Positions 8,558 to 20,019 of a DNA stretch of 64,000 nt are shown piece after piece. How positions within the stretch are numbered: the stretch's first letter is position 1; the number at the start of each line of letters is the position of its first letter. This DNA is from Vibrio sp. Y2-5 (lineage in GTDB: Bacteria; Pseudomonadota; Gammaproteobacteria; Enterobacterales; Vibrionaceae). The position numbers and the translations under genes were made by a program. The notes beneath the pieces were generated by a model. The model was given only the letters and a program-made list of their open reading frames with translations, was not told where the DNA came from and searched no databases. The stretch lies in assembly GCF_014596725.1 (NCBI RefSeq), contig NZ_JACVEG010000003.1, positions 513,884 through 577,883 of the forward strand, read 5' to 3'.

Positions 8558-11425
8558 TTAATCCCTGATGGGGGCAGGAGAAAGAACTTCACGGTTACCA
8601 TTGTGCCCTGGAGCACTTACGATACCTTGCGCTTCGAGCTGTTCAACAATACGAGCTGCTCGGTTATAACCAATTTTAAAGCGACGTTGAACACCTGAAA
8701 CAGAACCTCGACGCGTTTCTACAACGTGTTCAACTACCTGATCAAACAGAGGGTCAACCTCTTCATCACTTTCCATTCTTTCACCTGGCAGCATCATCTC
8801 TGGGCTTTGATCGCCACTGATAATGTCACTGATGTAATTTGGTTTACCGCGTGCTTTCCAGTTATTCACAACAGCATGCACATCATCATCGGATGCGAAT
8901 GCACCATGCACGCGGATTGTATGACTGGAACCCGGAGGAAGATAAAGCATATCACCCATGCCAAGCAACGATTCCGCACCACCTTGATCTAAGATGGTTC
9001 GAGAGTCAGTCTTAGTCGATACCGTAAACGCCACACGAGTTGGAATGTTCGCTTTGATTAAACCTGTAATAACATCAACTGACGGACGTTGAGTTGCCAA
9101 TATCAGGTGAATACCTGCGGCACGCGCTTTCTGAGCAAGACGAGCAATCAGCTCTTCGACTTTCTTACCCACCACCATCATTAAGTCAGCGAATTCATCC
9201 ACGACCACAACAATGTAAGGTAACTTCTCTAGCAATGGAGCTTCCGCATCCATACTGTCACCTTCTTTCCACAATGGGTCGTGAATCGGGTGACCAGCTT
9301 CAGCGGCCATCTTCAACTTGTCATTAAAGCCTTTGATGTTTCGTACACCTAATACAGACATAAGCTTGTATCGACGTTCCATCTCGCCAACACACCAACG
9401 CAATGCATTTGATGCGTCTTTCATATCTGTCACTACTTCAGACAGCAAATGCGGTATGCCTTCATAAATAGACAGCTCCAACATTTTCGGGTCAATCATA
9501 ATGAAACGCACATCTTCCGGTGTCGATTTATACAGCATACTCAGAATCATGACGTTCACGCCGACCGATTTACCCGAACCTGTAGTACCAGCCACAAGAA
9601 CATGCGGCATTTTGGCAAGATCGGCTACCACAGCTTCACCGGCGATATCCTGCCCTAACACGATGGTAGTCGGGGATTTAGACTCTTTGAACTGAGGGCT
9701 GCTAATAACATCGGACAAATACACGGTTTGGCGACTCATATTCGGCAATTCCAGACCGACATATGGTTTACCCGGTATAACTTCAACCACACGTACTGCC
9801 ATAGCAGACAGAGAACGTGCTAAATCCATCGACAAGCCCGAAATTCGGCTAACCTTAACACCCGGAGCCAAATCCAGTTCAAAACGCGTGATAACTGGCC
9901 CAGGGAAGATATCGACCACTTCCGCTTGTATCTTATAATCGGCCAGTTTTGCTTCTACTAAACGAGCGATCTCTTCCAAAGCTGCTCGGTCGATGAAGTT
10001 TTCACGTTTTTCTGGGTGATAAAGCAGTTCCAGGGTCGGCATTGGCTCAGTTGGTTTTGGCAAGTTCACGTCTTTTTGCATCAAAAATGGGTTTTGTTGC
10101 CCTGCCATATTCGCCTGAGCTTCAGACACTAAACTTTGGAAAGCCGTGAGATCTTGGTCTTCTTCTGTCTCGCCACTGTCTTCATCTTCATAATCATCAT
10201 TTTCGTATTCAGACTGTGCCGACTGAGGTTGCCATTCTTCCTCGTCATCATCGAGAACATCAAAGTTAGAAATGGTTGGCTCAATGTGAGAGTCATCTTC
10301 GAACTCTACAGTATTCACAACATTTTCAAGTTGGCGAGCATCGACTGGTGGTTCGTCAGAAATATCAATTTGGTCAATGGCATTCTCTTGTTCCAGCTCG
10401 GAGCTAGAAGGGACTTCATCTTGAGCAAAGTCATCCGATTCACGGGCAACCATATCGAGTTGTTCGATTGTTGCTGAGAGCTGCTTGCTACGAGGCGGAA
10501 TTTCATCATCCTCGTCATAATCATAGTTCGGCGCTGGTGTAAGTGGCGCTGAAAACGATTCATCCGCTTCAGCTTTAGAGCTGATAACCGGCTCTTCTTT
10601 CGGCATATGAATATTAAAACGGCGTGCTGTTGGCTGAGACTCGTTTTCTGTCTCTAGAGGAATAGCCGAAATGCTTTCAACAGAATCAAGTGTTTCATCT
10701 GTTTGTTCTAACGCTTTGGTATGAATTGGTTCTACGAGCGATGGAGGTGTCAGTTGAGGCTCAATGATTTCGTCTTTTTCACCACGCATGCGATTAAGTA
10801 CCCAATGCAGACCCGCAATACTTAAATCGCCTAGCCCCTCAACAATACTCAACCATGAAATGCCTGTTAATAGCGTAAAACCTGCGCCCCAGAAAAACAG
10901 CAAAGCCAGTGTCGTACCCAGCACATTTAACGTAGGCAAAGCTAGGCTGGTAAGAACGTCACCGACAACACCACCAGACGAAAAGTACCAGATGTCGTCA
11001 AAATTAATATCCGCCAACCCACAACTGGTTAGCAAAAGGACGACTAGCCCAAGCAAGCGTGTCCCCCAAAGCATTAAATCAATGCTTTCATCTTCGCGGC
11101 GTTTACGAAACACCACCCACGCAACCGCAGTTAGAATAATAGGTAAAGGATAAGCAAGTGAACCGAAGACAAAAAACAACGTGTCAGCGACCCAAGCGCC
11201 AACAATTCCGCCACCGTTTTGAATATCAGAACCCCATGCAGTTTGAGACCATGAGGGATCGGCAGGACTAAATGTAAATAGTGCTACTGCTAATAAAATA
11301 GAAGCCAGAACAGCCAGTATTAGCCCGCACTCTTTAAGTCTTTGAATACCATCCAAACGTCCAGAATCAATTTCTTCACTCGTTTTGATAATAGTTTCGA
11401 CTTTATTTTTGTTCTCTTTGAACAT
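8558..11425 (-). CDS. ftsK: DNA translocase FtsK
   Basis: 955 residues. Septum-anchored DNA pump that clears the chromosome terminus and activates XerCD at dif. The N-terminal domain has about four to five TM segments (residues 30-200). A long acidic linker rich in D, E and S follows (about 200-450), shorter than in E. coli. The motor domain carries Walker A GTTGSGKS at about residue 612 and Walker [13 protein letters not shown] at about 745. The C-terminal winged-helix gamma domain (about 890-955) has [20 protein letters not shown], the KOPS-reading module. Downstream of lrp in the same direction, the usual order. Confidence 0.96.
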   Translation of the reverse strand: MFKENKNKVETIIKTSEEIDSGRLDGIQRLKECGLILAVLASILLAVALFTFSPADPSWSQTAWGSDIQNGGGIVGAWVADTLFFVFGSLAYPLPIILTAVAWVVFRKRREDESIDLMLWGTRLLGLVVLLLTSCGLADINFDDIWYFSSGGVVGDVLTSLALPTLNVLGTTLALLFFWGAGFTLLTGISWLSIVEGLGDLSIAGLHWVLNRMRGEKDEIIEPQLTPPSLVEPIHTKALEQTDETLDSVESISAIPLETENESQPTARRFNIHMPKEEPVISSKAEADESFSAPLTPAPNYDYDEDDEIPPRSKQLSATIEQLDMVARESDDFAQDEVPSSSELEQENAIDQIDISDEPPVDARQLENVVNTVEFEDDSHIEPTISNFDVLDDDEEEWQPQSAQSEYENDDYEDEDSGETEEDQDLTAFQSLVSEAQANMAGQQNPFLMQKDVNLPKPTEPMPTLELLYHPEKRENFIDRAALEEIARLVEAKLADYKIQAEVVDIFPGPVITRFELDLAPGVKVSRISGLSMDLARSLSAMAVRVVEVIPGKPYVGLELPNMSRQTVYLSDVISSPQFKESKSPTTIVLGQDIAGEAVVADLAKMPHVLVAGTTGSGKSVGVNVMILSMLYKSTPEDVRFIMIDPKMLELSIYEGIPHLLSEVVTDMKDASNALRWCVGEMERRYKLMSVLGVRNIKGFNDKLKMAAEAGHPIHDPLWKEGDSMDAEAPLLEKLPYIVVVVDEFADLMMVVGKKVEELIARLAQKARAAGIHLILATQRPSVDVITGLIKANIPTRVAFTVSTKTDSRTILDQGGAESLLGMGDMLYLPPGSSHTIRVHGAFASDDDVHAVVNNWKARGKPNYISDIISGDQSPEMMLPGERMESDEEVDPLFDQVVEHVVETRRGSVSGVQRRFKIGYNRAARIVEQLEAQGIVSAPGHNGNREVLSPAPIRD

Positions 11426-11497
11426 AAACCAACTTGAATATGATTATTACGGCCAACGTGAGTAACACTATACTCATATTGGATAGGTGAAAACAGT

Positions 11498-11519
11498 CCG
11501 AGCGGCAAAAGCCGCTCGG
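11498..11519 (-). terminator. Hairpin between lrp and ftsK
   Basis: Perfect arms CCGAGCGGC (11498-11506) and GCCGCTCGG (11511-11519). The U run on the minus strand is offset (ACTGTTTTC), so termination after lrp may be partial. Confidence 0.55.
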
Positions 11520-11613
11520 TTTGTTCGAAGATTTAACCATATCAAGGTCAAAAACCCAATTATCTAAAGTCAGAATGCGGAAAGAAATACCACTATTCTG
11601 AACTTCAGCACGA

Positions 11614-12108
11614 TTAACGGGTTTTAATAACTAACTGATTGGTTTGTTTAACTTCTTCCATTACTACGTAGGTACGAGTGTCGTTTACACCAGGTAAACG
11701 CAACAAGGTATCCCCAAGTAATTTACGGTAAGCACCCATGTCTGATACACGAGTTTTCAACAAATAGTCGAAATCACCTGAAACTAAATGACATTCTTGA
11801 ATATCATCCAGTTTTTGTACTGCAGTATTAAACTGTTCAAACACGTCTGGCGCACCACGGTTTAGAGTAATTTCTACAAAAACCAATAGTGATGCATCAA
11901 GGTATTGAGGGTTTAATAACGCGGTATAGCCAGTAATGTATCCCTGACGTTCTAAGCGACGTACACGCTCCAAGCACGGCGTTGGAGATAGACCTACTCG
12001 TTTAGATAATTCAACGTTCGAGATACGACCGTCTTTCTGCAACTCATTCAAGATGTTGCGGTCGATACGATCAAGATCCTTGGACGGCCTTTTATAGTTG
12101 TCTGCCAT
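11614..12108 (-). CDS. lrp: Leucine-responsive regulatory protein Lrp
   Basis: 164 residues, full Lrp length. Global feast/famine regulator that senses leucine and alanine. The N-terminal helix-turn-helix (about residues 12-60, with NVELSKRVGLSPTPCLERVR) is followed by a hinge and the RAM effector-binding domain (about 70-155). The sequence is near-identical in pattern to enteric Lrp. It is divergent from ald across about 156 bases, so Lrp control of alanine dehydrogenase from the shared region is likely. ftsK follows downstream. Confidence 0.96.
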   Translation of the reverse strand: MADNYKRPSKDLDRIDRNILNELQKDGRISNVELSKRVGLSPTPCLERVRRLERQGYITGYTALLNPQYLDASLLVFVEITLNRGAPDVFEQFNTAVQKLDDIQECHLVSGDFDYLLKTRVSDMGAYRKLLGDTLLRLPGVNDTRTYVVMEEVKQTNQLVIKTR

Positions 12109-12264
12109 TTTTATATTCCACCTTAATTACTTCCTTGCAAAAAATATACTACAACTTTTTAATATGCAGTTTCAAATCTTAAACAATAGCGCATATACTA
12201 GCAATAAACTCGTCATAAAACTCAAGACACAGTCAATACAACCAAGTAAGACTAAGGAGTTAGG

Positions 12265-13389
12265 ATGATCATTGGTGTACCTAAAGAAATCAAAAACCAC
12301 GAATACCGTGTTGGTATGATCCCATCAAGTGTGAGAGAGCTTGTCTCTCACGGCCACCAAGTTCTGATAGAAACAAATGCCGGAAATGGCATTGGTATTT
12401 CCGACAACGATTACATCGCGTCGGGCGCATCCATTCTTCCTACCGCTGCCGACATATTTGCGAAAGCAGAGATGATTGTAAAGGTTAAAGAACCTCAAGC
12501 TGTAGAACGAGCATTGCTCAAAGAAGGGCAAATATTATTTACTTATTTACACCTAGCTCCAGATTTTCCACAAACTGAAGAGCTAATCAAGAGCAAAGCT
12601 GTCTGTATAGCATATGAGACTGTAACAGATAATATGGGTCGCTTACCACTATTAGCACCAATGTCTGAGGTCGCTGGCAGAATGTCTATTCAAGCGGGTG
12701 CACAGGCTTTAGAGAAATCACGTGGTGGATGTGGTTTATTACTCAGCGGTGTACCGGGGGTCGCTCCCGCGAAAATCGTCATTCTAGGCGGTGGTGTAGT
12801 CGGCGCAAACGCCGCTCGAATGGCTGTTGGCCTTAGAGCTGACGTTACTATCATTGATAAAAATATCGATACGTTACGCAAGCTTGATGAAGAATTTCAG
12901 GGCAGCGCGAAAGTCTTATTCTCGACCAAAGATACGGTAGAGCAAAATGTTCTAACTGCTGACCTAGTGATAGGTGCGGTTTTAATTCCCGGTGCAGCAG
13001 CGCCAAAGCTGGTGACTAAACAACACATTAGCCAGATGAAAGCAGGCTCAGCCATCGTCGACGTTGCGATTGACCAAGGTGGTTGCTTCGAAACGTCCCA
13101 TGCCACTACACACGCAGAGCCGACATACATCGTCGATGATGTGGTTCACTACTGCGTAGCAAACATGCCGGGAGCAGTCGCCAGAACGTCTACCTATGCT
13201 CTCAACAATGCCACGCTCCCTTATATTCTCAAACTGGCGAACAAAGGGTATCAAAGAGCATTACTTGAAGATTCGGGATTGCTTAATGGGCTAAACGTTA
13301 TCCACGGTAAAGTGACTTGTAAAGCCGTCGCTGATGCCTTCCAGCTTGACTACGTAGATCCTAGACAAGCAATAGAAATGTTTAATTAA
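12265..13389 (+). CDS. ald: Alanine dehydrogenase
   Basis: 374 residues. NAD-dependent L-alanine dehydrogenase interconverting alanine with pyruvate and ammonium in the cytoplasm. Catalytic positions are conserved: R15, K75 (VKVKEP) and H96 (YLHLAP). The Rossmann fingerprint [10 protein letters not shown] is at about residues 174-183. AAGGAG lies a few bases before the ATG. Divergent from lrp, which controls alanine catabolism genes in relatives; the intergenic AT-rich stretch is the plausible Lrp target. Confidence 0.96.
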   Translation: MIIGVPKEIKNHEYRVGMIPSSVRELVSHGHQVLIETNAGNGIGISDNDYIASGASILPTAADIFAKAEMIVKVKEPQAVERALLKEGQILFTYLHLAPDFPQTEELIKSKAVCIAYETVTDNMGRLPLLAPMSEVAGRMSIQAGAQALEKSRGGCGLLLSGVPGVAPAKIVILGGGVVGANAARMAVGLRADVTIIDKNIDTLRKLDEEFQGSAKVLFSTKDTVEQNVLTADLVIGAVLIPGAAAPKLVTKQHISQMKAGSAIVDVAIDQGGCFETSHATTHAEPTYIVDDVVHYCVANMPGAVARTSTYALNNATLPYILKLANKGYQRALLEDSGLLNGLNVIHGKVTCKAVADAFQLDYVDPRQAIEMFN

Positions 13390-13396
13390 ACCCAAA

Positions 13397-13424
13397 AGGA
13401 CACCGAGTTTAAGCTCGGTGTCCT
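13397..13424 (-). terminator. Terminator of the methyltransferase gene
   Basis: Arms AGGACACCGAG (13397-13407) and CTCGGTGTCCT (13414-13424) with a 6-base loop. The T run (TTTTGGG) is on the minus strand; the stem may also end ald transcripts. Confidence 0.78.
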
Positions 13425-13431
13425 AGACGCT

Positions 13432-14634
13432 TTAAAAGCTCTCATTTCTCACTGCATGAATCAGGATATTTCTCGGCGTGTCCTCTCTGTTGCAAAACTC
13501 GCTCAACTCAACTTGATAACCTTTCTCCCACAAAAACATCGCCTTATCTAATACCAACCAAATTTCCAATAAGCGGCGAAAACTTTGCTGAACTAAACTA
13601 AGCCGTTCCATCTGCCAAAAGTATTGAATGCCTATTTTTTCATAATGCGCGAAATTCAATTTTGGAAGAAGGATGCCTTTTTGCTCGGCCGCCCATATAC
13701 AGAACGCTTCAAACCCTTCACTTAACATTGATTTCTTGATGCTAGGAACGGGCATATACTCGCTAAACCCGAGTTCTTCTCTCAGTAAAGCATCTAACCC
13801 CAACCTGAAACTCATTTCTTGCTGCCTATGGCGTTTCACCCGTTCTCCACCAGTTACGGTTTCCTGAAGTGGAATTCGCAGTTCTTGCTTGGTTAATCGG
13901 AGTTCAGAGTTTTTGCCTAAAGAAGATTGCGCTTGATAAGTATCATGGTGAGTTAAATGGTAACAACATGGTGAAAAGCTAACCGCTTTTGTCTTGGCCA
14001 CCGCTGCGTTATGCATCAATCGAACATGCAAATCGCCACAGGCATGCAGCGCAACCGCATGTTGATCAGAGTGAAAAACTTGTGCACTTTCGGATTCAAA
14101 AGCGTCGCCTTGAACGAAAGTCATTGGCAAATCGAGATGTTCAGCTTCACTTTGGCCTGATTCACAAAGCGCTTGCTGATATTCAAAACTCACAACGGGT
14201 TGCTTTGAATTAAAAGCCAGAATTCGACCGAGGTAGCCTTTTCCAGCGCACCATTCTAACCACTCGTGGCCGTGATGTTGTTTCAGTACGCTCTGCCCTA
14301 GCGCTTTAATCTGAGATAGCTTTCTTCCCGGAATTCCCGCCTCAAGAGTGAGGTTTCGTTCCAATACTGAATGTTGAGTAAAGGGCAAACGAGTCAGTTG
14401 AGGAATAAGGCTAAGTTCAGGAATCAAGTTAGACAGCTGATTAATCAACTCATCAGTGTCATTCTTCAATCGCTCGATCTCTTCAATGCTCAGACTCTCG
14501 AGCCAGTGATGCAACTGAGGGAATTGCTGTTGCCACAAAGAAACACCTTCAAAGCATCGCAAAAATGCTTCAAAACGCCAAAGAGACTGGTGCGTAACTA
14601 AAAAGGTATCGATTGTTTGAAATCTGGACTGCAT
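13432..14634 (-). CDS. SAM-dependent methyltransferase, METTL25/Methyltransf_32 type
   Basis: 400 residues. A helical N terminus precedes a Rossmann methyltransferase core: motif I WLEWCAGKGYLG (about residues 125-136), an acidic position after strand 2 (SFEYQ), QGDAFE, and the family signature ALHACGDLH, then SPCCYH. These fit the Methyltransf_32 family, which includes eukaryotic METTL25-like proteins. The substrate is unknown; RNA or protein are both possible. The GGGGGAG ribosome binding site sits inside a hairpin (14639-14654). It lies downstream of cysB in the same direction but nothing links it to sulfur metabolism. Confidence 0.78.
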   Translation of the reverse strand: MQSRFQTIDTFLVTHQSLWRFEAFLRCFEGVSLWQQQFPQLHHWLESLSIEEIERLKNDTDELINQLSNLIPELSLIPQLTRLPFTQHSVLERNLTLEAGIPGRKLSQIKALGQSVLKQHHGHEWLEWCAGKGYLGRILAFNSKQPVVSFEYQQALCESGQSEAEHLDLPMTFVQGDAFESESAQVFHSDQHAVALHACGDLHVRLMHNAAVAKTKAVSFSPCCYHLTHHDTYQAQSSLGKNSELRLTKQELRIPLQETVTGGERVKRHRQQEMSFRLGLDALLREELGFSEYMPVPSIKKSMLSEGFEAFCIWAAEQKGILLPKLNFAHYEKIGIQYFWQMERLSLVQQSFRRLLEIWLVLDKAMFLWEKGYQVELSEFCNREDTPRNILIHAVRNESF

Positions 14635-14638
14635 AGCT

Positions 14639-14654
14639 CCCCCTAAACAGGGGG
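14639..14654 (-). promoter_or_regulatory. Hairpin covering the methyltransferase ribosome binding site
   Basis: CCCCCT (14639-14644) pairs with AGGGGG (14649-14654) around AAAC. On the minus strand the Shine-Dalgarno GGGGGAG forms one arm, five bases before the start codon. Folding would hide the site. Confidence 0.5.
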
Positions 14655-14688
14655 TAGTTTAGAGGGAGAGAGAAATGAAGTAAAAGCC

Positions 14689-15973
<1,285 letters not shown>

Positions 15974-16738
15974 ATGAATATAGGTTTAATCATTGCGCTG
16001 GTTGCAGTACTGTTAGTTTTGGTTTTGGGCTACAACATCATGTTGCAGTATAAAGTCAAAGTTGAAGCGGCAAGAAAGCAAGAATCCTCAAAATACTTGG
16101 CCATCATTGATGCTACCGAAGATTTGATCGGTAATGCACATCACCTGCCTTTTAGTAAAGAATTACTGCTTTGCCTAAATATTCGAATTTTGGATTGCTT
16201 ACAAAACATGCTTGAACTTGAGCCAAAGAACAAACAGTTGGCCCAGCGTATTGAACATATGAATGCGCAAATTAAGCATTTGAAAGAGCACCATCCAGGT
16301 GGTGACAGTACAACGTTTAAAGTGCCTAGTAGTGATAAACAAGCGATTGTGATGCTTAAACTGGTTAAGCGTTTACGTGACACAATTAAAAGTGAGCATA
16401 ATAAAGGTCGCTTTGAAACCCAAGCCTACGTAACAGAAAATGCTCGCCTTGAGAATATTCAAGTCCGTATCAACATTGAAAACGTCATTAAACGTGCAAA
16501 TGATTCGATCATCCGAGGCCAACCTGGCACGGCAATTCAATTGTTGCGTAAAGGCTTAGATGTTCTGAGCACAAAGAACGACAACTACTCGAACCAAGCA
16601 CGAGATAAGCTACAACAAATGTATGATGATCTTGAGCATAAACGTCAATCGAAAAGTGCCACTGAACTTCAAGAGATCGAAGAGAAAGAACGTAACAGTG
16701 ATATGGAAGCGCTCTTTGGTGAAAAGAAAAAGTGGTAA
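15974..16738 (+). CDS. Uncharacterised membrane-anchored helical protein
   Basis: 254 residues. A single N-terminal TM segment (about residues 3-22, GLIIALVAVLLVLVLGYNIM) is followed by a long charged, alpha-helical cytoplasmic region with several coiled-coil-like stretches and an acidic/basic C terminus (MEALFGEKKKW). I recognise it as a conserved Vibrio protein of unknown function; the region near residues 185-215 (IIRGQPGTAIQLLRKGLDVL) is TPR-like. The frame extends to a TTG at 15950, but ATG 15974 follows CGGA and places the TM at the very N terminus. Followed by a terminator, then miaE. Confidence 0.75.
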   Translation: MNIGLIIALVAVLLVLVLGYNIMLQYKVKVEAARKQESSKYLAIIDATEDLIGNAHHLPFSKELLLCLNIRILDCLQNMLELEPKNKQLAQRIEHMNAQIKHLKEHHPGGDSTTFKVPSSDKQAIVMLKLVKRLRDTIKSEHNKGRFETQAYVTENARLENIQVRINIENVIKRANDSIIRGQPGTAIQLLRKGLDVLSTKNDNYSNQARDKLQQMYDDLEHKRQSKSATELQEIEEKERNSDMEALFGEKKKW

Positions 16739-16772
16739 TATACTCGTTACCAACGTAACACTCAGTTTGATG

Positions 16773-16797
16773 AAAGGTTGCCTCGGCAGCCTTTTTT
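16773..16797 (+). terminator. Terminator before miaE
   Basis: AAAGGTTGCC (16773-16782) pairs with GGCAGCCTTT (16785-16794, one G-U pair), followed by TTT. Confidence 0.75.
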
Positions 16798-16809
16798 ATT
16801 ATAAGAATT

Positions 16810-17580
16810 ATGAACCAAGACCAAACCTTTAATACACTGCTCACGCCAATTCATCAGTTTCTTCAATGTTCAACTCCTGATGCTTGGATTGAAGAAGCAA
16901 AAAAGTCTAAAAATCTATCTAGAATCCTGCGAGACCATCTCTTATGTGAGCTGAAGGCGGCTCAGAGCGCTGTGTTTTTATTAAAGCGATATGTGCTTAC
17001 TGAAGAAGGTAAAAAGCAGATCACCCAGCTTGTGGAGCCATATGAGTTATTTGCTTACAAAGGCATAGGTAACCTAGATACGCTGCGCGGGAAAAGCCAA
17101 CTGTCTAAATCTATTGAAGCCAAACAAGGTTGTTCCTATGGACAAGAGATGATTGACAAAATGGTGCTTCTTATCAAAGAAGAGCTGCATCACTTTTATC
17201 AGGTTTTAGAAATCATTGAACAACAAGGCTTAGACTATCGTCCTATCACGGCGAGTCGTTACGCAAAAGGAATGATAAAACATGTCCGTACGTACGAACC
17301 AGAAGCTCTTATCGATAAGCTAATTATCGGTGCGTACATAGAAGCACGTTCGTGCGAACGCTTTGCTAAACTCGCCCCTTATTTAGAAGAGTCTATTCAG
17401 AAGTTCTATATTTCACTTCTACGATCTGAAGCTCGCCACTATCAGGATTACTTAGCCTTAGCTGAGAAAATATCTACCCACAATATTGCAGACAGAGTTA
17501 AGTTTTTTGGCGAAGTTGAAGCTGAACTCATCTCTTCCAGTGACAACGAGTTCCGATTCCATTCCGGTTCCCCGATATAG
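16810..17580 (+). CDS. miaE: tRNA-(ms2io6A37) hydroxylase MiaE
   Basis: 256 residues. Non-haem diiron monooxygenase that hydroxylates the isopentenyl group of ms2i6A at position 37 of tRNAs. The ferritin-like four-helix fold supplies iron ligands in the expected segments: E of LLCELKAAQSA, E and H of IKEELHHFYQV, E of IEARSCERFAKLAP, and E and H of LLRSEARHYQDYL. It stands between terminators and is probably expressed alone. The ATG at 16810 is near the preceding terminator, and its ribosome binding site (AAGAATT) is poor. Confidence 0.93.
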   Translation: MNQDQTFNTLLTPIHQFLQCSTPDAWIEEAKKSKNLSRILRDHLLCELKAAQSAVFLLKRYVLTEEGKKQITQLVEPYELFAYKGIGNLDTLRGKSQLSKSIEAKQGCSYGQEMIDKMVLLIKEELHHFYQVLEIIEQQGLDYRPITASRYAKGMIKHVRTYEPEALIDKLIIGAYIEARSCERFAKLAPYLEESIQKFYISLLRSEARHYQDYLALAEKISTHNIADRVKFFGEVEAELISSSDNEFRFHSGSPI

Positions 17581-17581
17581 C

Positions 17582-17608
17582 AAAAGCCAGCGACATGCTG
17601 GCTTTTTT
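17582..17608. terminator. Bidirectional terminator between miaE and pyrF
   Basis: Arms AAAAGCCAGC (17582-17591) and GCTGGCTTTT (17597-17606), loop GACAT, between convergent genes. Confidence 0.9.
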
Positions 17609-17621
17609 GTATTTCACTTGA

Positions 17622-18317
17622 TTACGCTAATGATGCGTTAATTTCTGCTAGAACGGCTGCAGGGTCTGCAGCTTGAGTGATTGGTCGGCCAATGACTAGG
17701 TAATCAGAACCAGCTTGAACAGCTTCATATGGCGTCATAATACGGCGTTGGTCACCAACATCAGCACCTGCCGGACGAATACCAGGAGTCACCAATTTAA
17801 ACTCCTTACCTAGGCTTTGTTTGAGCATTTGAGATTCTTGTGCTGAACACACCACGCCATCTAAGCCTGCATTCTTCGTTAAGCTCGCTAAACGCATCAC
17901 TTGTTCCTGAGGCTTAACATCCAAGCCAATGCCCGCAAGATCGCTTTGCTCCATGCTCGTCAATACCGTTACACCGATCAACAGTGGACGGTCTTTACCA
18001 TATGGCTCTATGATTTCTCGAGAAGCGGCCATCATGCGCTCACCGCCACTCGCATGAACATTTACCATCCAAACGCCAAGTTCAGCGGCAGCTTTTACTG
18101 CTTTAGAACAGGTATTTGGGATGTCATGAAACTTAAGATCCAAAAATACAGAGAAGCCACGTTTATGTAGTTCACGAACGAAATCTGGACCAAAAAGCGT
18201 AAACATCTCTTTGCCCACTTTTAAGCGACAGCTTGTTGGGTCGATTCTACTGACAAATTCAAGCGCATCCGCTTGATTATCATAATCCAGTGCAACGATC
18301 ACTTTCTGGTCGTTCAT
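17622..18317 (-). CDS. pyrF: Orotidine 5'-phosphate decarboxylase
   Basis: 231 residues. Last step of UMP synthesis, decarboxylating OMP in the cytoplasm. The catalytic charge network is visible: VALDYD near residue 9, K in RLKVGKEMF, and the signature [12 protein letters not shown] with the catalytic Lys and Asp at about residues 60-65. The phosphate-binding loop near the C terminus includes TPGIRPAG and [12 protein letters not shown]. It reads downstream of lapB, but a terminator lies between them. Confidence 0.96.
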   Translation of the reverse strand: MNDQKVIVALDYDNQADALEFVSRIDPTSCRLKVGKEMFTLFGPDFVRELHKRGFSVFLDLKFHDIPNTCSKAVKAAAELGVWMVNVHASGGERMMAASREIIEPYGKDRPLLIGVTVLTSMEQSDLAGIGLDVKPQEQVMRLASLTKNAGLDGVVCSAQESQMLKQSLGKEFKLVTPGIRPAGADVGDQRRIMTPYEAVQAGSDYLVIGRPITQAADPAAVLAEINASLA

Positions 18318-18344
18318 TTCTACTCCTAAGTATTGATTGAGCTT

Positions 18345-18371
18345 AAAAAAATGCAGCCATTAGAGCTGCAA
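18345..18371 (-). terminator. Terminator downstream of lapB
   Basis: TGCAGC (18352-18357) pairs with GCTGCA (18365-18370); on the minus strand a run of seven U follows. A second inverted repeat, TTGGTT/AACCAA, lies just before it. Confidence 0.7.
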
Positions 18372-18420
18372 GTCTTATTGGTTGATAACAAACCAACAAT
18401 AGTGGCCGTTTGACCTATTA

Positions 18421-19590
18421 CTATTCTCCGTCTAAACCACGAATGGGTTTGACTGACCCCCATCCTTTACAAGAAGGACAGTGCCAATATAAAGAATGGG
18501 TTGAAAATCCACATTTCCGACATCGATAATGCGGCTTCACTTTTAACTGTTCACCAACAAGCTTCTTAAGTGTAGACAAACTTGCTTTTGCTCGTCCCTC
18601 TTCTGCCTCAGCGATATGATAATCGATCAGGCGATAGAAGCCCTTCATCGTTGGGTTCTTCACTAACTGACGAGTTAACAGCTCCTGAGCAGTCGCAACC
18701 CCTTCATGCTGCGCAACTAACTGAGCCAACATCAACTCCGCAGAGACACCGGCTTTATTTTCAATACACTTACGCAGAAACTCTACAAGCTCGTGCTCTT
18801 GGCCAAGATGGTAGTAACACTCTGCCAATGTCGGTAAGACTTCGCCTATAAAGTCGATATCTTGGTCCAACACCATCTTCATGTAATGAATAGTCTGCTT
18901 ATAATCTTCACTTTCTAAATAGGACTTGCCTAGAGCAATGCTTGCTCTCACACATTTAGGGTCTTCTGCTAATGCACGCTTAAAAAGTTGAATACTTTTG
19001 CTTTCGCTACCATTGGCTTTCTCTTGCATTGCCAACTCACATAGAAAATGCGCAATGTTGCTTTTCATGCGTTTACGGCCCATTTTGACCAGCGCTGATG
19101 CACATTCGATAGCCTTGTGCCACTCGCGAGTCTGCTGATAAATGGCCGTCAGTTGTTGCAAGGCTGACTCGCGATGCTCTGGTTCATCGATAAGTTGCTC
19201 GAAGATTTTCTCTGCACGATCCAAGAAACCAGACACCATGTAATCTTTCGCTAGCTGCTGAAGAGCCAGATTTTTTTGCTCTATCGTTAGCCCAGAGCGT
19301 GAGATTAAGTTTTGGTGGATGCGAATGGCACGGTCTACTTCACCGCGAGAACGAAACAAATTACCCAAAGCAAGATGAGTATCTATAGTTTCGTTATCTA
19401 CTTGAAGAAGCTCAATAAAGTGATCAACTGCCTTGTCTGATTGATCAGACAATAACAAGTTTAAACCCGTAACATATTGACGCGAGATTTGGTGAGAATG
19501 CTTCTGCTTGTCATGCTGGGCACTACGATTACCCATATACCAACCATAAGCGGCAGCGATTGGTAGTAACAAGAAGAGAATTTCTAACAT
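18421..19590 (-). CDS. lapB: LPS assembly protein LapB (YciM)
   Basis: 389 residues. Inner-membrane adaptor that steers LpxC to FtsH for degradation and so balances lipopolysaccharide synthesis. A single N-terminal TM (residues 2-18, LEILFLLLPIAAAYGWY) anchors about nine TPR repeats (residues 35-350). The C-terminal rubredoxin-like zinc domain is complete, with CRKCGFSTHSLYWHCPSC supplying four cysteines. It follows lapA with a 12-base gap, so the two form an operon. Confidence 0.96.
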   Translation of the reverse strand: MLEILFLLLPIAAAYGWYMGNRSAQHDKQKHSHQISRQYVTGLNLLLSDQSDKAVDHFIELLQVDNETIDTHLALGNLFRSRGEVDRAIRIHQNLISRSGLTIEQKNLALQQLAKDYMVSGFLDRAEKIFEQLIDEPEHRESALQQLTAIYQQTREWHKAIECASALVKMGRKRMKSNIAHFLCELAMQEKANGSESKSIQLFKRALAEDPKCVRASIALGKSYLESEDYKQTIHYMKMVLDQDIDFIGEVLPTLAECYYHLGQEHELVEFLRKCIENKAGVSAELMLAQLVAQHEGVATAQELLTRQLVKNPTMKGFYRLIDYHIAEAEEGRAKASLSTLKKLVGEQLKVKPHYRCRKCGFSTHSLYWHCPSCKGWGSVKPIRGLDGE

Positions 19591-19602
19591 CTAAAAACAG
19601 CC

Positions 19603-19890
19603 TTATCCAATATTAACTCTGTTTTCAGGTGAGTCTTTAACTGCTGGTGTCGCTTTTTTCAGTTGTTTGTTTAACTTACGTACTTTCAACTGCGATTTCA
19701 GATGTAAGCTACCAAAGATAACCCAAGCAAGAACGAAGCCAGTAACAAATACAGAACCGAGGAGAGTGGATAGATGAAACTCACCTTGTGCGAGTAGATA
19801 ATTGAAAGTCACGACTTCTTGGTTTTGAGATCCCAAAGCCAGTGCAATCAAAAAGAGAGCGAGTACCACAACGATTTTTATAATTTTCAT
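19603..19890 (-). CDS. lapA: LPS assembly protein LapA (YciS)
   Basis: 95 residues with two TM segments (about 3-21 and 40-64) and a basic, coiled cytoplasmic tail (KSQLKVRKLNKQLKKA). It is co-transcribed with lapB in gammaproteobacteria and contributes to control of lipopolysaccharide assembly. The motif GSQNQEVVTFNYLLAQGEFHL between the two segments is typical of the family. Confidence 0.92.
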   Translation of the reverse strand: MKIIKIVVVLALFLIALALGSQNQEVVTFNYLLAQGEFHLSTLLGSVFVTGFVLAWVIFGSLHLKSQLKVRKLNKQLKKATPAVKDSPENRVNIG

Positions 19891-19965
19891 AGTCCATCAC
19901 CTATCAATAAATCGGCTTTACTGATTATGCAGGAAAATGCCCTGACAAACCATGTCTATATATCA

Positions 19966-19997
19966 TAAAAAAGCGGCACACCTCGTCAGTATGCCGC
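19966..19997 (-). terminator. Terminator downstream of ihfB
   Basis: GCGGCA (19973-19978) pairs with TGCCGC (19992-19997); a U run follows on the minus strand. Confidence 0.75.
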
Positions 19998-20019
19998 CTA
20001 ATTCATTTAGCTAGAGAAT

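Noticed and set aside
10136..10477. Rightward 113-codon frame inside ftsK
   Set aside because: It is the complement of the acidic linker of FtsK, rich in repeated Asp/Glu codons, with no ribosome binding site.
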